Program-made: the position numbers and the translations under genes
Shown here: in pieces, positions 54,928-64,000 of the stretch
Layout of the letters: each line of letters opens with the position of its first letter
Position numbering within the stretch: position 1 is the stretch's first letter
Assembly: GCF_900167075.1 (NCBI RefSeq)
Contig: NZ_FUWH01000006.1
Coordinates: forward strand, 124,001 to 188,000
Reading direction: 5' to 3'
Length of the DNA: 64,000 nucleotides
From: Sediminibacterium ginsengisoli
GTDB taxonomy: Bacteria > Bacteroidota > Bacteroidia > Chitinophagales > Chitinophagaceae
The notes under the pieces: generated by a model
Databases searched by the model: none
What the model saw: the letters and a program-made list of their open reading frames with translations, nothing else
What the model was told of the DNA's origin: nothing

Positions 54928-55752
54928 ATGCCCCTACCCAGGAAAACTAAAATGATACGTTCACTGCTTGTACTGCTCGTGCTTTCGCTGGCAACGATCC
55001 TGGTATTTGCAGTAAAAAAGAAACCGGAAAAGAAAAAAGCTGCTGCAGAAATATGGCATCCGCTTAATGCAGATCCCTGGCAGGAGCTGGACCTGGTAAC
55101 GCAGTACATGAAAAATGCCATGCCTTACACACAGCAGGTGCGCGCTTTGCTGCTCAGTGAAAACGATGCATTGCTGGAAGAACGAACCTTTACAACAGCT
55201 TATTACGACAATGCAACAATGCTATATCGTATAGAAGGAACCGAAATGGTAAATACACGCCAGTGGCAGGCCATCATTGATCATGACCAGCAATATGCAG
55301 CGATCAATCCTCCTAATGTTATAGCATCCGGCGTTGGATTTGATCTTGGTATGCTGAAGAAGCTTTTTACAGATAACGGTTTTTCGCTGGAAGTAAAACA
55401 GAACCAGAAAGGACAGAAAATGTTGTCATCCGATAATTTCACCAACGGTACTATGACCGGCATGCAACTGGTATACGATGCGTCTACAGGTATGGTTATC
55501 TCCGTTCGGCTGGGTATGCCGCATATAGAACAGGATCCTGACGGTGAAAAAATGCCCGATTCCTCCCTGCTGCAGGGATTGTCGATCAAAACAGTATCTG
55601 AAAGCCTCGAACTCGAATACAAACCGCTCGAAAAACTTACAGCCGAGCAGGTAAAAAACGGACCTGATAGTTACTTCACCATCAAAAAAAAGCAACTGAA
55701 AGGTGTTGATAAAAGATTCGAAGGTTACAGGGTGATAAATAATATTCAATAA
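54928..55752 (+). CDS. Exported protein between shell and RHS toxin genes
   Basis: The N-terminus carries one hydrophobic helix (MIRSLLVLLVLSLATILVFAV) followed by a Lys-rich stretch, which acts as a signal or membrane anchor. The body is alpha/beta with strands such as TMLYRIEGTEMVNTRQW and TGMQLVYDASTGMVISVRLG. This loosely recalls LolA-like lipid-binding folds, but similarity is not firm. ATG at 54928 is 3 bases after the shell gene; a second ATG at 54952 has AGGAAAA about 10 bases before it and is equally likely. Position between shell and toxin genes suggests a chaperone or export aid. Confidence 0.65.
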   Translation: MPLPRKTKMIRSLLVLLVLSLATILVFAVKKKPEKKKAAAEIWHPLNADPWQELDLVTQYMKNAMPYTQQVRALLLSENDALLEERTFTTAYYDNATMLYRIEGTEMVNTRQWQAIIDHDQQYAAINPPNVIASGVGFDLGMLKKLFTDNGFSLEVKQNQKGQKMLSSDNFTNGTMTGMQLVYDASTGMVISVRLGMPHIEQDPDGEKMPDSSLLQGLSIKTVSESLELEYKPLEKLTAEQVKNGPDSYFTIKKKQLKGVDKRFEGYRVINNIQ

Positions 55753-55772
55753 TATTAACGGTACTGCACAAT

Positions 55773-58700
55773 ATGCTGCGACTAAAACATATACTGCTTT
55801 TTGTTTTACTGCTACTGGTAAAAAGCACCGGCGTTTTTGCTGCGGAAGAAACATTCTTTAATGAATTACGTTCTTCTGCTGTTTCCGCAGGTAATGTGCT
55901 GACCGTAACGGACGAGAAATTCCGGAATTTTTCATCAGGTGACTGGGCGAAGCTCACGCACATTTCTGTAAACAACTACATTAGTTTTGAACTGAATGTT
56001 GACACCTCGCTTTATTTTTACGGTAAGCCATTTTCAGCAACTTTAAATGTCACTATCCATACCTATAATACGAAAAGTGACACCACGCTGGAATCAGGTA
56101 CCCCGCAAACGATCAATCTGACTATACGCTTTGATACCACGCAGGGCGGCAAATACAAAGGAACGGCATTATATAAATTCCGTAATGCACACAAGTTCCG
56201 TGTAGAGATCAACAGCATCACAAGTCCCGAATTCGGTGCATCCATTCCTGCCATTTTCCGGCTGACGGGTAAAACGGTTATCGACAGGCAGTATGAATTC
56301 CAGGATTACAGTCCTGATATCTCTCTTTTCCAGATCGTGAACCCGGGTCAGTTACAGGTACTGTGGACACCAGCCAATTATCCGGGTGCAGAAGAATTTG
56401 ATCTTGAATGGACGGTGATCGACAGTTTAAGCCGTACAGCAGATTCTATCAGGAACAGTCTTGTTACAGTAGACAGTGCTTTCCTCGCACGCATCTTCCG
56501 AAACAATGCATCACGTATTACAACCAGCGGAAGTTCACATCTTTTCAACCTTGCCTATAACAGCGGTTATCTGATCTACCGGATCAGAGGTGTTCAGGTA
56601 CACCAGCCTGACGGGATCCGATATGAGGGAACATGGAATTATAAAGGAACACAAACGGTAGGCGGCACAACGCAGGCAACATATAAAGCAATCACCTGGC
56701 ACCAGTCGAACCTCAACTGGCAGTATGCAGCCTCATTTGCAGAAGACGGCAAGCGGAAAGAAGTGATTCGTTATTTCGACGGTTCACTGCGCGACCGGCA
56801 GGCAGTTACGCTTGATAATACCAACCAGGTTCCGGTAGTGCAGGAAACGATTTACGACCCGGAAGGCCGTGCAGCTGCATCAATCTTACCAGCACCCGTT
56901 TCTACGGCAAATAATATTCTCAGGTATTATCCTTCGTTTAACAGGAACAGCAGTAATGCTACGTATAGCTTTGCCGATTTTCAGTATGGTGCAAACTGTG
57001 GTATCGGTGCGGGTGCATTGTCTGTCAATTCAGGTGCATCAGGTTATTATTCTTCATCCAACCCATTCCTCAACCAGGATAGCTGGAATAGTTTTATCCC
57101 GGATGCACAGGGGTATCCGATTGCCGTTACTGCATACACGCCAGATAATACCGGGCGCATCGCCGCGCAGGGTGGAGTAGGACCAACCTTCCAGTTGGGA
57201 TCCGGTCATGAGACCCGCTATTTTTATGGAAAGCCAACCCAGACCGAACTTGATCGTTTATTTGGCAGTGAAGCAGGGAATGCAAGTCATTACCTGAAAA
57301 ATATGGTAGTAGATCCGAACGGACAGATCAGTGTAAGCTATATTAATGCAGGCGGTAAAACGGTTGCTACCGCACTCGCAGGAAAAGCGCCGGACAGCCT
57401 TGGGGCACTTACTTCTGCAACAGGCGCTTCAACAACGGTGAGGAACGACCTGATCAAGACCGAAGATTTTGTTTCGGATGTAACAAGCTATAGTCTTTCA
57501 GCTTCTGCAACATTTACTGCAGCCGTTACAGGGAATTATGGCTTCAGGTATAACCTTTATCCTGAACAACTGAAGATCCTTCACGGTGCGAACAACCAGT
57601 TCACGCTTTGCGCAACCTGCTATTATGATCTGAAAATAGAAGTGAAGGATAATTGCGGCGTGGTTAAAAACAGTGAAACGAAACCAGCCGGACTTGTATT
57701 CGACCCTGCCTGCAGCATTCCGCAGGTGATCACAGATACATTCACCACAAAGATCGATTCTATCGGCGAATACCATGTGAGTTATGAACTGGTGATCAGT
57801 AAAAATGCGCTGGCTTATTACGATAGTCTGAATCTTGCTGATAATACCAATATCCGCAAACTGAGCAGCTTCCTTTCGGAGGAGTTGCGCAAGATGGATA
57901 TTTCGAACTGCTTCAATAATTGCGCAACCTGCCTGGAAGACCTGGGAACACAAAAGGAATTCATTGACAGGTTTAAACGCTTGTACAGACAGGATGCTCT
58001 GACGTTTATTAACGATGATTCACTGTATCTCGACCAGCTTTATAAAGATGAACTGGCTAAATGCCAGCAGAAACGCGTTGCCGGTAACTGTATGGTAAGC
58101 CCATGCGATCAGAAACTGAATGTGATCAAAATGGACGTAACGCCGGGAGGCCAGTATGCCTTGTATAATGATACCACATACCAGTTGCTGAATCCTTCGG
58201 TGATTAATGTGTTGTCGAAATTCAGCACTGTACAAAGCTTCCCTGATGAATTCGGCCGGCCGGACACTGTGGTGTTTTACAATATCCTCGGTGAAGATTC
58301 TGCGCGTGTGGCTGTAAACCAGTTGTCGTTACAGGATTTCATCATACACTGGAAAGCGAGCTGGGCCGATTCGCTTGCACGTTTCCATCCTGAATATTGC
58401 TATTACCTGTGGTGTACACAGCGTCCGGCAATCAGTAATTCATATGCATTTGATGATTATGTAAAAGAAGCTGTGAATATCGGAGATAGTGCGATTGCAA
58501 ATGGCTATTTCAGCAAAACGGATTACCTCGCGTTGCTGAAGAAGGACCCGTTCTTCGATCCGGCATTGCGGGGTAATGACAGTACCTATTTCAAGCTGAT
58601 GCGTGATAACCTGGAATTCTTTTCAAGGACGATGGTGGGTTATTCGCTCCCTGATAAGAATATCCTGCAGTTTACTTATATGGTGATGTATTGCAAGAAT

Positions 58701-61700
58701 GAAGCATCGCCATGGGATGCCAATTGCCGCATCGATGACTCCTGTCGATCCATGACCCGGGAGTGGGAGTTTTACAAACAGCAATATTTCAACCTGAAAG
58801 AGGTATTCTACGAAAAAGCGCGCCTTGCCGACCCGGATTTCAAGGACTGCCGTAATTGTTATATCGGTAATGATCTTGCAGGACTCGGTGGCGCAAGAGG
58901 TAATGATACACTTTCCGGGCCTGGCAGTCATTTGCCTGAATGTCTTACCAGGGACGATTTTGAATATTTTGTGGAAGATGCAGGCGATGGCATGTTCGGG
59001 ATTGTGATCCATCACAAGGAAGATACACCGCTCGATATGACCATCCAGGTTGTGATCAGCTACGGGCCTGATGTGAATGATCTGGCTTATTTGTCGGTTA
59101 TTTTCAACAATTCAGCTACGGGTAATGTTCCCGGATTATTCCCTGGCCCGATACATGAGGTGCAGATAGACGAAATTCCGTGTGACCTTACACCCATACC
59201 GGGCGATACAACAACCTATATCGGCAATATAGACACCACTTATTTTGTGCCACCTACAAACTGTATCAGCAATTGTGCAGATAATGTGATCTATAATGCA
59301 TACGACAGGCCCGGTGTTTCCTACTATGTAAAAAGGGCTTACGGACAGCGTTACCAGCCGCCTGTTTCCGTTCCGTCAGGTTATAGTCACGGTCAGTTCT
59401 ATTCAATGTTCGTGGTAACCACAGGCCCTGAAACATCCTGTGTATTCTACAATGCATGGGTATACATCAAAGATGATAATGGTTACAGACCGGTAACGGG
59501 TAATCCGTCTTCTTATTGTCCGGAAGATTCATTGGCAACGCTATACAAAGACAAAGTGCGCCGGTTCCCGGGTTATGTCAATACGGAATCATTTATTGCA
59601 GAAGCGCTCTCAAACAATCCTCAGCAGCAGACAGCTGTTCAGAAAGCTAAAATTATTGCGCAATGCGGTGTAACCTGTGAAACCAAAGCAGAAACCTGGG
59701 TTACATTCCTGAACAATTGTGCCAATACCGGCAATGCGGTAACCGATTCATTATTGCTTGATCAGCTCAAAAAAGAGTTCATTAAAATATGTAAAGCCGG
59801 TTGTGTGGAAGGCGCCTACCATGGCTCATCTACCGCCCCGGATACGGCAAGTATTACGTATCATTCACTGGAACAGGCTATCAAAGGCATCATGGGAAGC
59901 GGCAGCATCAGCACGAACTGCGCTGTTGAAATGCTGGCAGATGCGTATCCGTATAACCGTCAGCCGGTGATGGACCTGAATTCGATCATCGAAACTGACT
60001 ACGATATTTGTAATGTTGTATCGAGATTCAGGGCTGCTTACACCTCATCAGGATTTACGGGCAGCTTCTATCAGTACCTCCGCAAAGAGATCGGTAAAGG
60101 CTTTGTGATCAGCGAAGAAGAACTGCACGATATAGAACGCAGTTGCGTAAGCTGTTTCAATATCATGCATAATGAATCACTACTGCCGGTAGCATTTATG
60201 CCTGGCAGGAGGAATTTCATTAACTGCATAACGGCAGATTCACTGAAACTTGCATTCGCAGCCAAATTCCCTGCGGCAATGCCGGGGACCGACGATTATA
60301 TGACGCTCCGGACCAATTTCTTTAACCAGACACTCGGTTTCAGCCTGAGTTACTTCGATTACCAGGATTATTTCGACAGTGTGTGTGCAAAAGGCGGTAC
60401 GTCTAAACTGTATAACGAGGCAGCTACGCCACAGTATGTACAGGACAGGTATGCCTGTATGTCTCAGTTGTTCGAGACTGCCGCTTTCAATGCGAGATTA
60501 AGGTATAACGACTATATCGATTCGGTACGCAGGGATTTCAGGGAGGCATACCTGAATAAATGTATGTCGGCCCAGGCAGATCTGAAGATGTCGGCAGAGC
60601 TGTATGAATATCATTATACACTTTATTATTACGACCAGGCAGCGAATCTTGTGAAAACGATACCGCCGGCCGGTGTACGACTGCTTACCACTGCGCAGGT
60701 AGACAGTGTGCAGTTAGACAGGTTGTATGGCCGCGTGGATTGTTATAAGTACACGGATGATATCAATTTCAGCGGCACTGGTGCCAAATCCTTCGATAAC
60801 AAAGCGATCTATAATTTCGATACGGCAAGTGCATCGATAGAAACCTATCTCTGGCTGCAGAACTACAACGACCAGGCGCTGATCAGCTATTACGATACAA
60901 CCGCCCGCCGTGGTTACAGGCTGACCTTCGAGAACAATAAACTTGTATTCAGGTTACAGCAGAGCGATACCGCTTATTTCGAAGCAAAAACAGGAAATGT
61001 AACAGGGTTTATTCCGCTGAACAGCTGGCAACACCTGGTGGCAACGCTCGACAGGGATACTACTTCGGGCGTCATCACCATGATCCTGAACGGCAATGTA
61101 ATGCCGGTAACCATCGATTCGCAATATTTTGCATGGAATACGGATGCAGACCCGGCAGACAGTAATCATGTTTCCTTGTATGTAGGCGCAGACAACCGCG
61201 ACAGTCTCGGTATGCTCACCGGTCACCTGAAACAACTGCGTTTCTACAAACGGGCGCTGACCGTACAGGAGGCAAGACAAAACGCCACCAACCCATGTCT
61301 TGTTCCTGCGAAACAGGATGCACTTGTATTCTGGGCGCCTGTAAATGAAGGCACCGGCGAGATCATCGACAGGTTTAACAACGATACCAGTCGGTCTGTA
61401 AAGGATACGCTGACCTGGACACGTAACCGTACCGGCATCTTCCCGGCACATACCCTTCCGACTTATTATCAATACAACAGTCTGAACCAGGTAACCTGGC
61501 AGGAAACACCGGATGCCAGCATCAGCAGGTTCTGGTACGACAGGCTGGGACGTCTTGTGATCTCACAGAATCACGAACAGCTCGATCCGTTGAATGGCGG
61601 CGCTTCTAACCGTTACAGCTTTACAAGGTATGACTCGTTAGGTCGTATCGTGAAAGTAGGTGAGAAGATCGGCGCGCCGAATATCAATACCATAAACACA

Positions 61701-64000
61701 TTAGATACTGCCCAGCTGAATACCTGGCTGGCGAGTGGTCATGATTACCAGGTAACTGAAACGATGTATGATGTTGTGAATACATCTGTAGTCACACATA
61801 GCAGCATCACCAATAACCAGCAGAACCTGCGCAAACGTGTTGTAAGTACGCTGTTCAGGGAAGATGCTGCAGCGGATTATGATAACGCAACACATTACAC
61901 CTACGATATCAACGGTAATGTAAAAACGCTCTGGCAGGAGATAGGCAAGCTGCGTCCGTATAGTGACAACGGCATCAAACAGATCAATTACGATTATGAC
62001 CTGGTGAGCGGTAAAGTGAATAAGGTGATTTACCAGCCGGGTAAAGGAGATCAGTTCATTTACCGTTATGGGTATGATGCAGAAAACCGCCTGACAGCCG
62101 CATACAGCAGCCGTGATGGCCTGATCTGGTCAACCGATGCAGAATACCGCTATTATCTCCACGGCCCGCTCGCAAGAATGGAGCTGGGAACCCATAAAGT
62201 ACAGGGACTTGATTACGCATATACACTACAGGGCTGGCTCAAAGGTGTGAATACCACGAACCTCGAAGGTGCAACCAATATCACAGGTGATATGGGCGGT
62301 GATGCGCAGAACGGCAGCCGGATCTCCAAAGATGTATTCGGGTTTGCATTGCATTACAACCATAATGATTTCAAACCGATCGGTATAAACGGGCAGATCC
62401 CATTTGCGGCATTGCCGGGTGCAGGTGGAGCAGGTAAGGGTTCATTGTTCAATGGCAATATCTCCGCAATGAGTGTAAGTCTTGCTGGTACAACACAACC
62501 GCTCTTATACCGTTATGGCTATGATCAGCTGAACCGTTTAACAGACAAACGCGTATTCAGCGGCCTCGATACCAGCAACCGCTGGACGCCTGTAAGCATG
62601 AATGATTACACAGAGATTCTGACTTACGATGCCAACGGTAATATCCTCACCAACAAACGCAACGGAACCACCGCCGCCGGCCGCCCACTGGCCATGGATG
62701 ACCTGACATATCATTACCAGTCAAACAGCAATAAACTCACTCATGTAAGTGATGCAGTTGCAGCGGGTAATTACACAGAAGATATCGATGACCAGTCTTC
62801 CGGGAATTACACTTACGACCGCTTGGGCAACCTGATCTCCGATAATGCGGAAGGCTTACAGAATATCCAATGGACAGTTTACGGCAAGATCCGAAGCATT
62901 GCCAAAGCATCAACCGCCATAAAATACAATTACGATGCAGGCGGCAACCGCGTTTACAAACAGGTAAAAACCGGCAGCGACAGCACGCAGACAGTTTACG
63001 TCCGCGATGCTACCGGCAACACCATGGCCGTATATAAGGTACGAAATGACTCCACTTTCTGGGATGAACAGTATCTTTACGGAAGCAGCAGGCTCGGTGT
63101 ATTCAACTATTCCTGGTTGATTCCGGCACAACCTATTGTAACAAGTTCTTTGACGACGACATTAGCGGATAGTCTCATAACAGGCCGTATATCTTATGAA
63201 CTCTCCAACCACTTGGGTAATGTGCTTGGCACAATCAGTGATAAAAAACTGGGTGTGGTTTCTTTAACAGATACCACACAGGTTGGGTATTACAAAGCTG
63301 AGTTGCTGAATACTACGGATTATTATGCATTTGGTATGCAGATGCCGGGCAGGAAGTGGGATTTGGGTGGGTATAGGTTTGGATTTAATGGGAAGGAGAA
63401 TGATAATGATGTGAAAGGTGAGGGGAATCAGCAGGATTATGGGATGAGGATTTATGATCCGAGGTTAGGCAGGTTTTTGAGTGTTGATCCCTTAACTGGT
63501 ACATTCCCATTTTATACCCCATATCAATATGCAGGAAACTGCCCTGTTAGATTTATAGATCTAGATGGAGAGGAGACATATGACAACATGGCAAAGTATT
63601 GGTCTGGCCAGCCTTTGATTAATATGACTCCTGCGCCAGCAAGAGGAACTAACGCAGCTGGAGTGCCAAGAAACGCTAACTGGTTTTTTAAGCAACAGCT
63701 TGCTGCCAATCCGGAAATGTTCAGTGAAGCCAATAAAATCAAGATTAAAATTAATAGGAACCCTGTTGTTGATGCGCAATGGATAAAACATAATCCGGCA
63801 GCGACGAAATATTTAGGGGAGAGATTAATACATCATCATATTGAAGGTGGGGAACTTGCAGCGGCAATCCCCGAAAAATTACACAGAGATGCATTTAGTG
63901 AATTGCATCCCTACGTAACAAAAGGAGCGTCTCCTAGAGGCGCTAAAATTCGAGGTATTGCTGGAGGAGCATTAAATATGTTGGGCAATGTCGGCATGTT
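55773..64000 (+). CDS. RHS polymorphic toxin with HHH-type nuclease-like C-terminus (3' partial)
   Basis: The frame is open from ATG at 55773 to the window end (over 2740 codons). A signal peptide (LLFVLLLLVKSTGVFA) opens the protein. About 1650 residues follow, beta-rich with scattered CxxC pairs. A LamG-like domain (about residues 1667-1846, with TYLWLQNYND and WQHLVATLDRD) comes next. RHS/YD repeats (FWYDRLGRLV, YRYGYDAENRLTAAY, NYDAGGNRVYKQ) run from about 1900 to 2500. The core (FGFNGKENDNDVKG, YGMRIYDPRLGRFLSVDP) ends at about residue 2596. The tail has HHH at 2687-2689 with GGELAAAIPEKLHRDA, like HNH-superfamily toxins of the Tox-HNH-HHH kind. A Gly-rich hydrophobic stretch then leaves the window. 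The tail is the likely toxin; its immunity gene should lie just beyond 64000. Confidence 0.88.
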   Translation, partial: MLRLKHILLFVLLLLVKSTGVFAAEETFFNELRSSAVSAGNVLTVTDEKFRNFSSGDWAKLTHISVNNYISFELNVDTSLYFYGKPFSATLNVTIHTYNTKSDTTLESGTPQTINLTIRFDTTQGGKYKGTALYKFRNAHKFRVEINSITSPEFGASIPAIFRLTGKTVIDRQYEFQDYSPDISLFQIVNPGQLQVLWTPANYPGAEEFDLEWTVIDSLSRTADSIRNSLVTVDSAFLARIFRNNASRITTSGSSHLFNLAYNSGYLIYRIRGVQVHQPDGIRYEGTWNYKGTQTVGGTTQATYKAITWHQSNLNWQYAASFAEDGKRKEVIRYFDGSLRDRQAVTLDNTNQVPVVQETIYDPEGRAAASILPAPVSTANNILRYYPSFNRNSSNATYSFADFQYGANCGIGAGALSVNSGASGYYSSSNPFLNQDSWNSFIPDAQGYPIAVTAYTPDNTGRIAAQGGVGPTFQLGSGHETRYFYGKPTQTELDRLFGSEAGNASHYLKNMVVDPNGQISVSYINAGGKTVATALAGKAPDSLGALTSATGASTTVRNDLIKTEDFVSDVTSYSLSASATFTAAVTGNYGFRYNLYPEQLKILHGANNQFTLCATCYYDLKIEVKDNCGVVKNSETKPAGLVFDPACSIPQVITDTFTTKIDSIGEYHVSYELVISKNALAYYDSLNLADNTNIRKLSSFLSEELRKMDISNCFNNCATCLEDLGTQKEFIDRFKRLYRQDALTFINDDSLYLDQLYKDELAKCQQKRVAGNCMVSPCDQKLNVIKMDVTPGGQYALYNDTTYQLLNPSVINVLSKFSTVQSFPDEFGRPDTVVFYNILGEDSARVAVNQLSLQDFIIHWKASWADSLARFHPEYCYYLWCTQRPAISNSYAFDDYVKEAVNIGDSAIANGYFSKTDYLALLKKDPFFDPALRGNDSTYFKLMRDNLEFFSRTMVGYSLPDKNILQFTYMVMYCKNEASPWDANCRIDDSCRSMTREWEFYKQQYFNLKEVFYEKARLADPDFKDCRNCYIGNDLAGLGGARGNDTLSGPGSHLPECLTRDDFEYFVEDAGDGMFGIVIHHKEDTPLDMTIQVVISYGPDVNDLAYLSVIFNNSATGNVPGLFPGPIHEVQIDEIPCDLTPIPGDTTTYIGNIDTTYFVPPTNCISNCADNVIYNAYDRPGVSYYVKRAYGQRYQPPVSVPSGYSHGQFYSMFVVTTGPETSCVFYNAWVYIKDDNGYRPVTGNPSSYCPEDSLATLYKDKVRRFPGYVNTESFIAEALSNNPQQQTAVQKAKIIAQCGVTCETKAETWVTFLNNCANTGNAVTDSLLLDQLKKEFIKICKAGCVEGAYHGSSTAPDTASITYHSLEQAIKGIMGSGSISTNCAVEMLADAYPYNRQPVMDLNSIIETDYDICNVVSRFRAAYTSSGFTGSFYQYLRKEIGKGFVISEEELHDIERSCVSCFNIMHNESLLPVAFMPGRRNFINCITADSLKLAFAAKFPAAMPGTDDYMTLRTNFFNQTLGFSLSYFDYQDYFDSVCAKGGTSKLYNEAATPQYVQDRYACMSQLFETAAFNARLRYNDYIDSVRRDFREAYLNKCMSAQADLKMSAELYEYHYTLYYYDQAANLVKTIPPAGVRLLTTAQVDSVQLDRLYGRVDCYKYTDDINFSGTGAKSFDNKAIYNFDTASASIETYLWLQNYNDQALISYYDTTARRGYRLTFENNKLVFRLQQSDTAYFEAKTGNVTGFIPLNSWQHLVATLDRDTTSGVITMILNGNVMPVTIDSQYFAWNTDADPADSNHVSLYVGADNRDSLGMLTGHLKQLRFYKRALTVQEARQNATNPCLVPAKQDALVFWAPVNEGTGEIIDRFNNDTSRSVKDTLTWTRNRTGIFPAHTLPTYYQYNSLNQVTWQETPDASISRFWYDRLGRLVISQNHEQLDPLNGGASNRYSFTRYDSLGRIVKVGEKIGAPNINTINTLDTAQLNTWLASGHDYQVTETMYDVVNTSVVTHSSITNNQQNLRKRVVSTLFREDAAADYDNATHYTYDINGNVKTLWQEIGKLRPYSDNGIKQINYDYDLVSGKVNKVIYQPGKGDQFIYRYGYDAENRLTAAYSSRDGLIWSTDAEYRYYLHGPLARMELGTHKVQGLDYAYTLQGWLKGVNTTNLEGATNITGDMGGDAQNGSRISKDVFGFALHYNHNDFKPIGINGQIPFAALPGAGGAGKGSLFNGNISAMSVSLAGTTQPLLYRYGYDQLNRLTDKRVFSGLDTSNRWTPVSMNDYTEILTYDANGNILTNKRNGTTAAGRPLAMDDLTYHYQSNSNKLTHVSDAVAAGNYTEDIDDQSSGNYTYDRLGNLISDNAEGLQNIQWTVYGKIRSIAKASTAIKYNYDAGGNRVYKQVKTGSDSTQTVYVRDATGNTMAVYKVRNDSTFWDEQYLYGSSRLGVFNYSWLIPAQPIVTSSLTTTLADSLITGRISYELSNHLGNVLGTISDKKLGVVSLTDTTQVGYYKAELLNTTDYYAFGMQMPGRKWDLGGYRFGFNGKENDNDVKGEGNQQDYGMRIYDPRLGRFLSVDPLTGTFPFYTPYQYAGNCPVRFIDLDGEETYDNMAKYWSGQPLINMTPAPARGTNAAGVPRNANWFFKQQLAANPEMFSEANKIKIKINRNPVVDAQWIKHNPAATKYLGERLIHHHIEGGELAAAIPEKLHRDAFSELHPYVTKGASPRGAKIRGIAGGALNMLGNVGM

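Overview
The window looks like the chromosome of a Bacteroidota bacterium, most likely a Chitinophagaceae-type member. The evidence is TonB-dependent uptake, a BlaI/M56 pair, DUF4397 and short lipobox lipoproteins, a GH109-like oxidoreductase, an RHS core of the Bacteroidota kind, and several promoters with the TTG / TAnnTTTG architecture of this phylum. Coding density is high and no gap exceeds 300 bases. I saw no tRNA, rRNA, CRISPR array or insertion sequence.

Region 1 (1-12.1 kb) is a tightly packed plus-strand run of six genes with gaps of 3-10 bases. In order they are a RyR-domain protein (5' end outside the window), a TIR protein with two further TIR-like/Rossmann-like segments, a membrane-spanning nSTAND NTPase with a C-terminal WD40 part, a TonB-dependent receptor with a helical N-terminal extension, a nucleotide-transporter-like membrane protein with a helical-repeat tail, and a GNAT/Asp-Glu racemase fusion. 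The set suggests an envelope-sensing, NAD- or nucleotide-centred signalling or defence system. It is one of two candidates for an undescribed system.

Region 2 (12.1-31.7 kb) is mostly ordinary: msrA, a MutS2-like protein without Smr domain, two lipoproteins, a LacI regulator, a flippase with an M1 peptidase, a peptide-binding lipoprotein, a BlaI/M56 pair with two tandem operator palindromes, the membrane pyrophosphatase hppA, a serine hydrolase, serA, a small AraC protein and a VOC protein.

Region 3 (31.7-36.8 kb) is a six-gene minus-strand operon. It runs from a GH109-like secreted enzyme through a PhyH dioxygenase, a small conserved protein and a glycosylasparaginase to cutC and a HEAT-like protein, and may serve glycoprotein or amino-sugar use.

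Region 4 (36.9-44.1 kb) holds two large secreted fibre-like proteins. One ends in a Peptidase_S74 chaperone domain. Both start with an almost identical module of about 60 residues after the signal peptide. A small secreted protein follows.

Region 5 (44.2 kb to the end) is a plus-strand operon: a probable outer-membrane barrel protein, a beta-rich secreted protein, a lipoprotein, a 2300-residue SpvB/TcB-like shell protein, a membrane-anchored or secreted protein, and an RHS protein of more than 2740 residues. The RHS protein carries a LamG-like domain, a canonical RHS core and a C-terminal HHH-type nuclease-like toxin, and runs off the window. I read this as a Bacteroidota TcB/TcC-like toxin cocoon locus with its own outer-membrane partner; this is the second candidate system.
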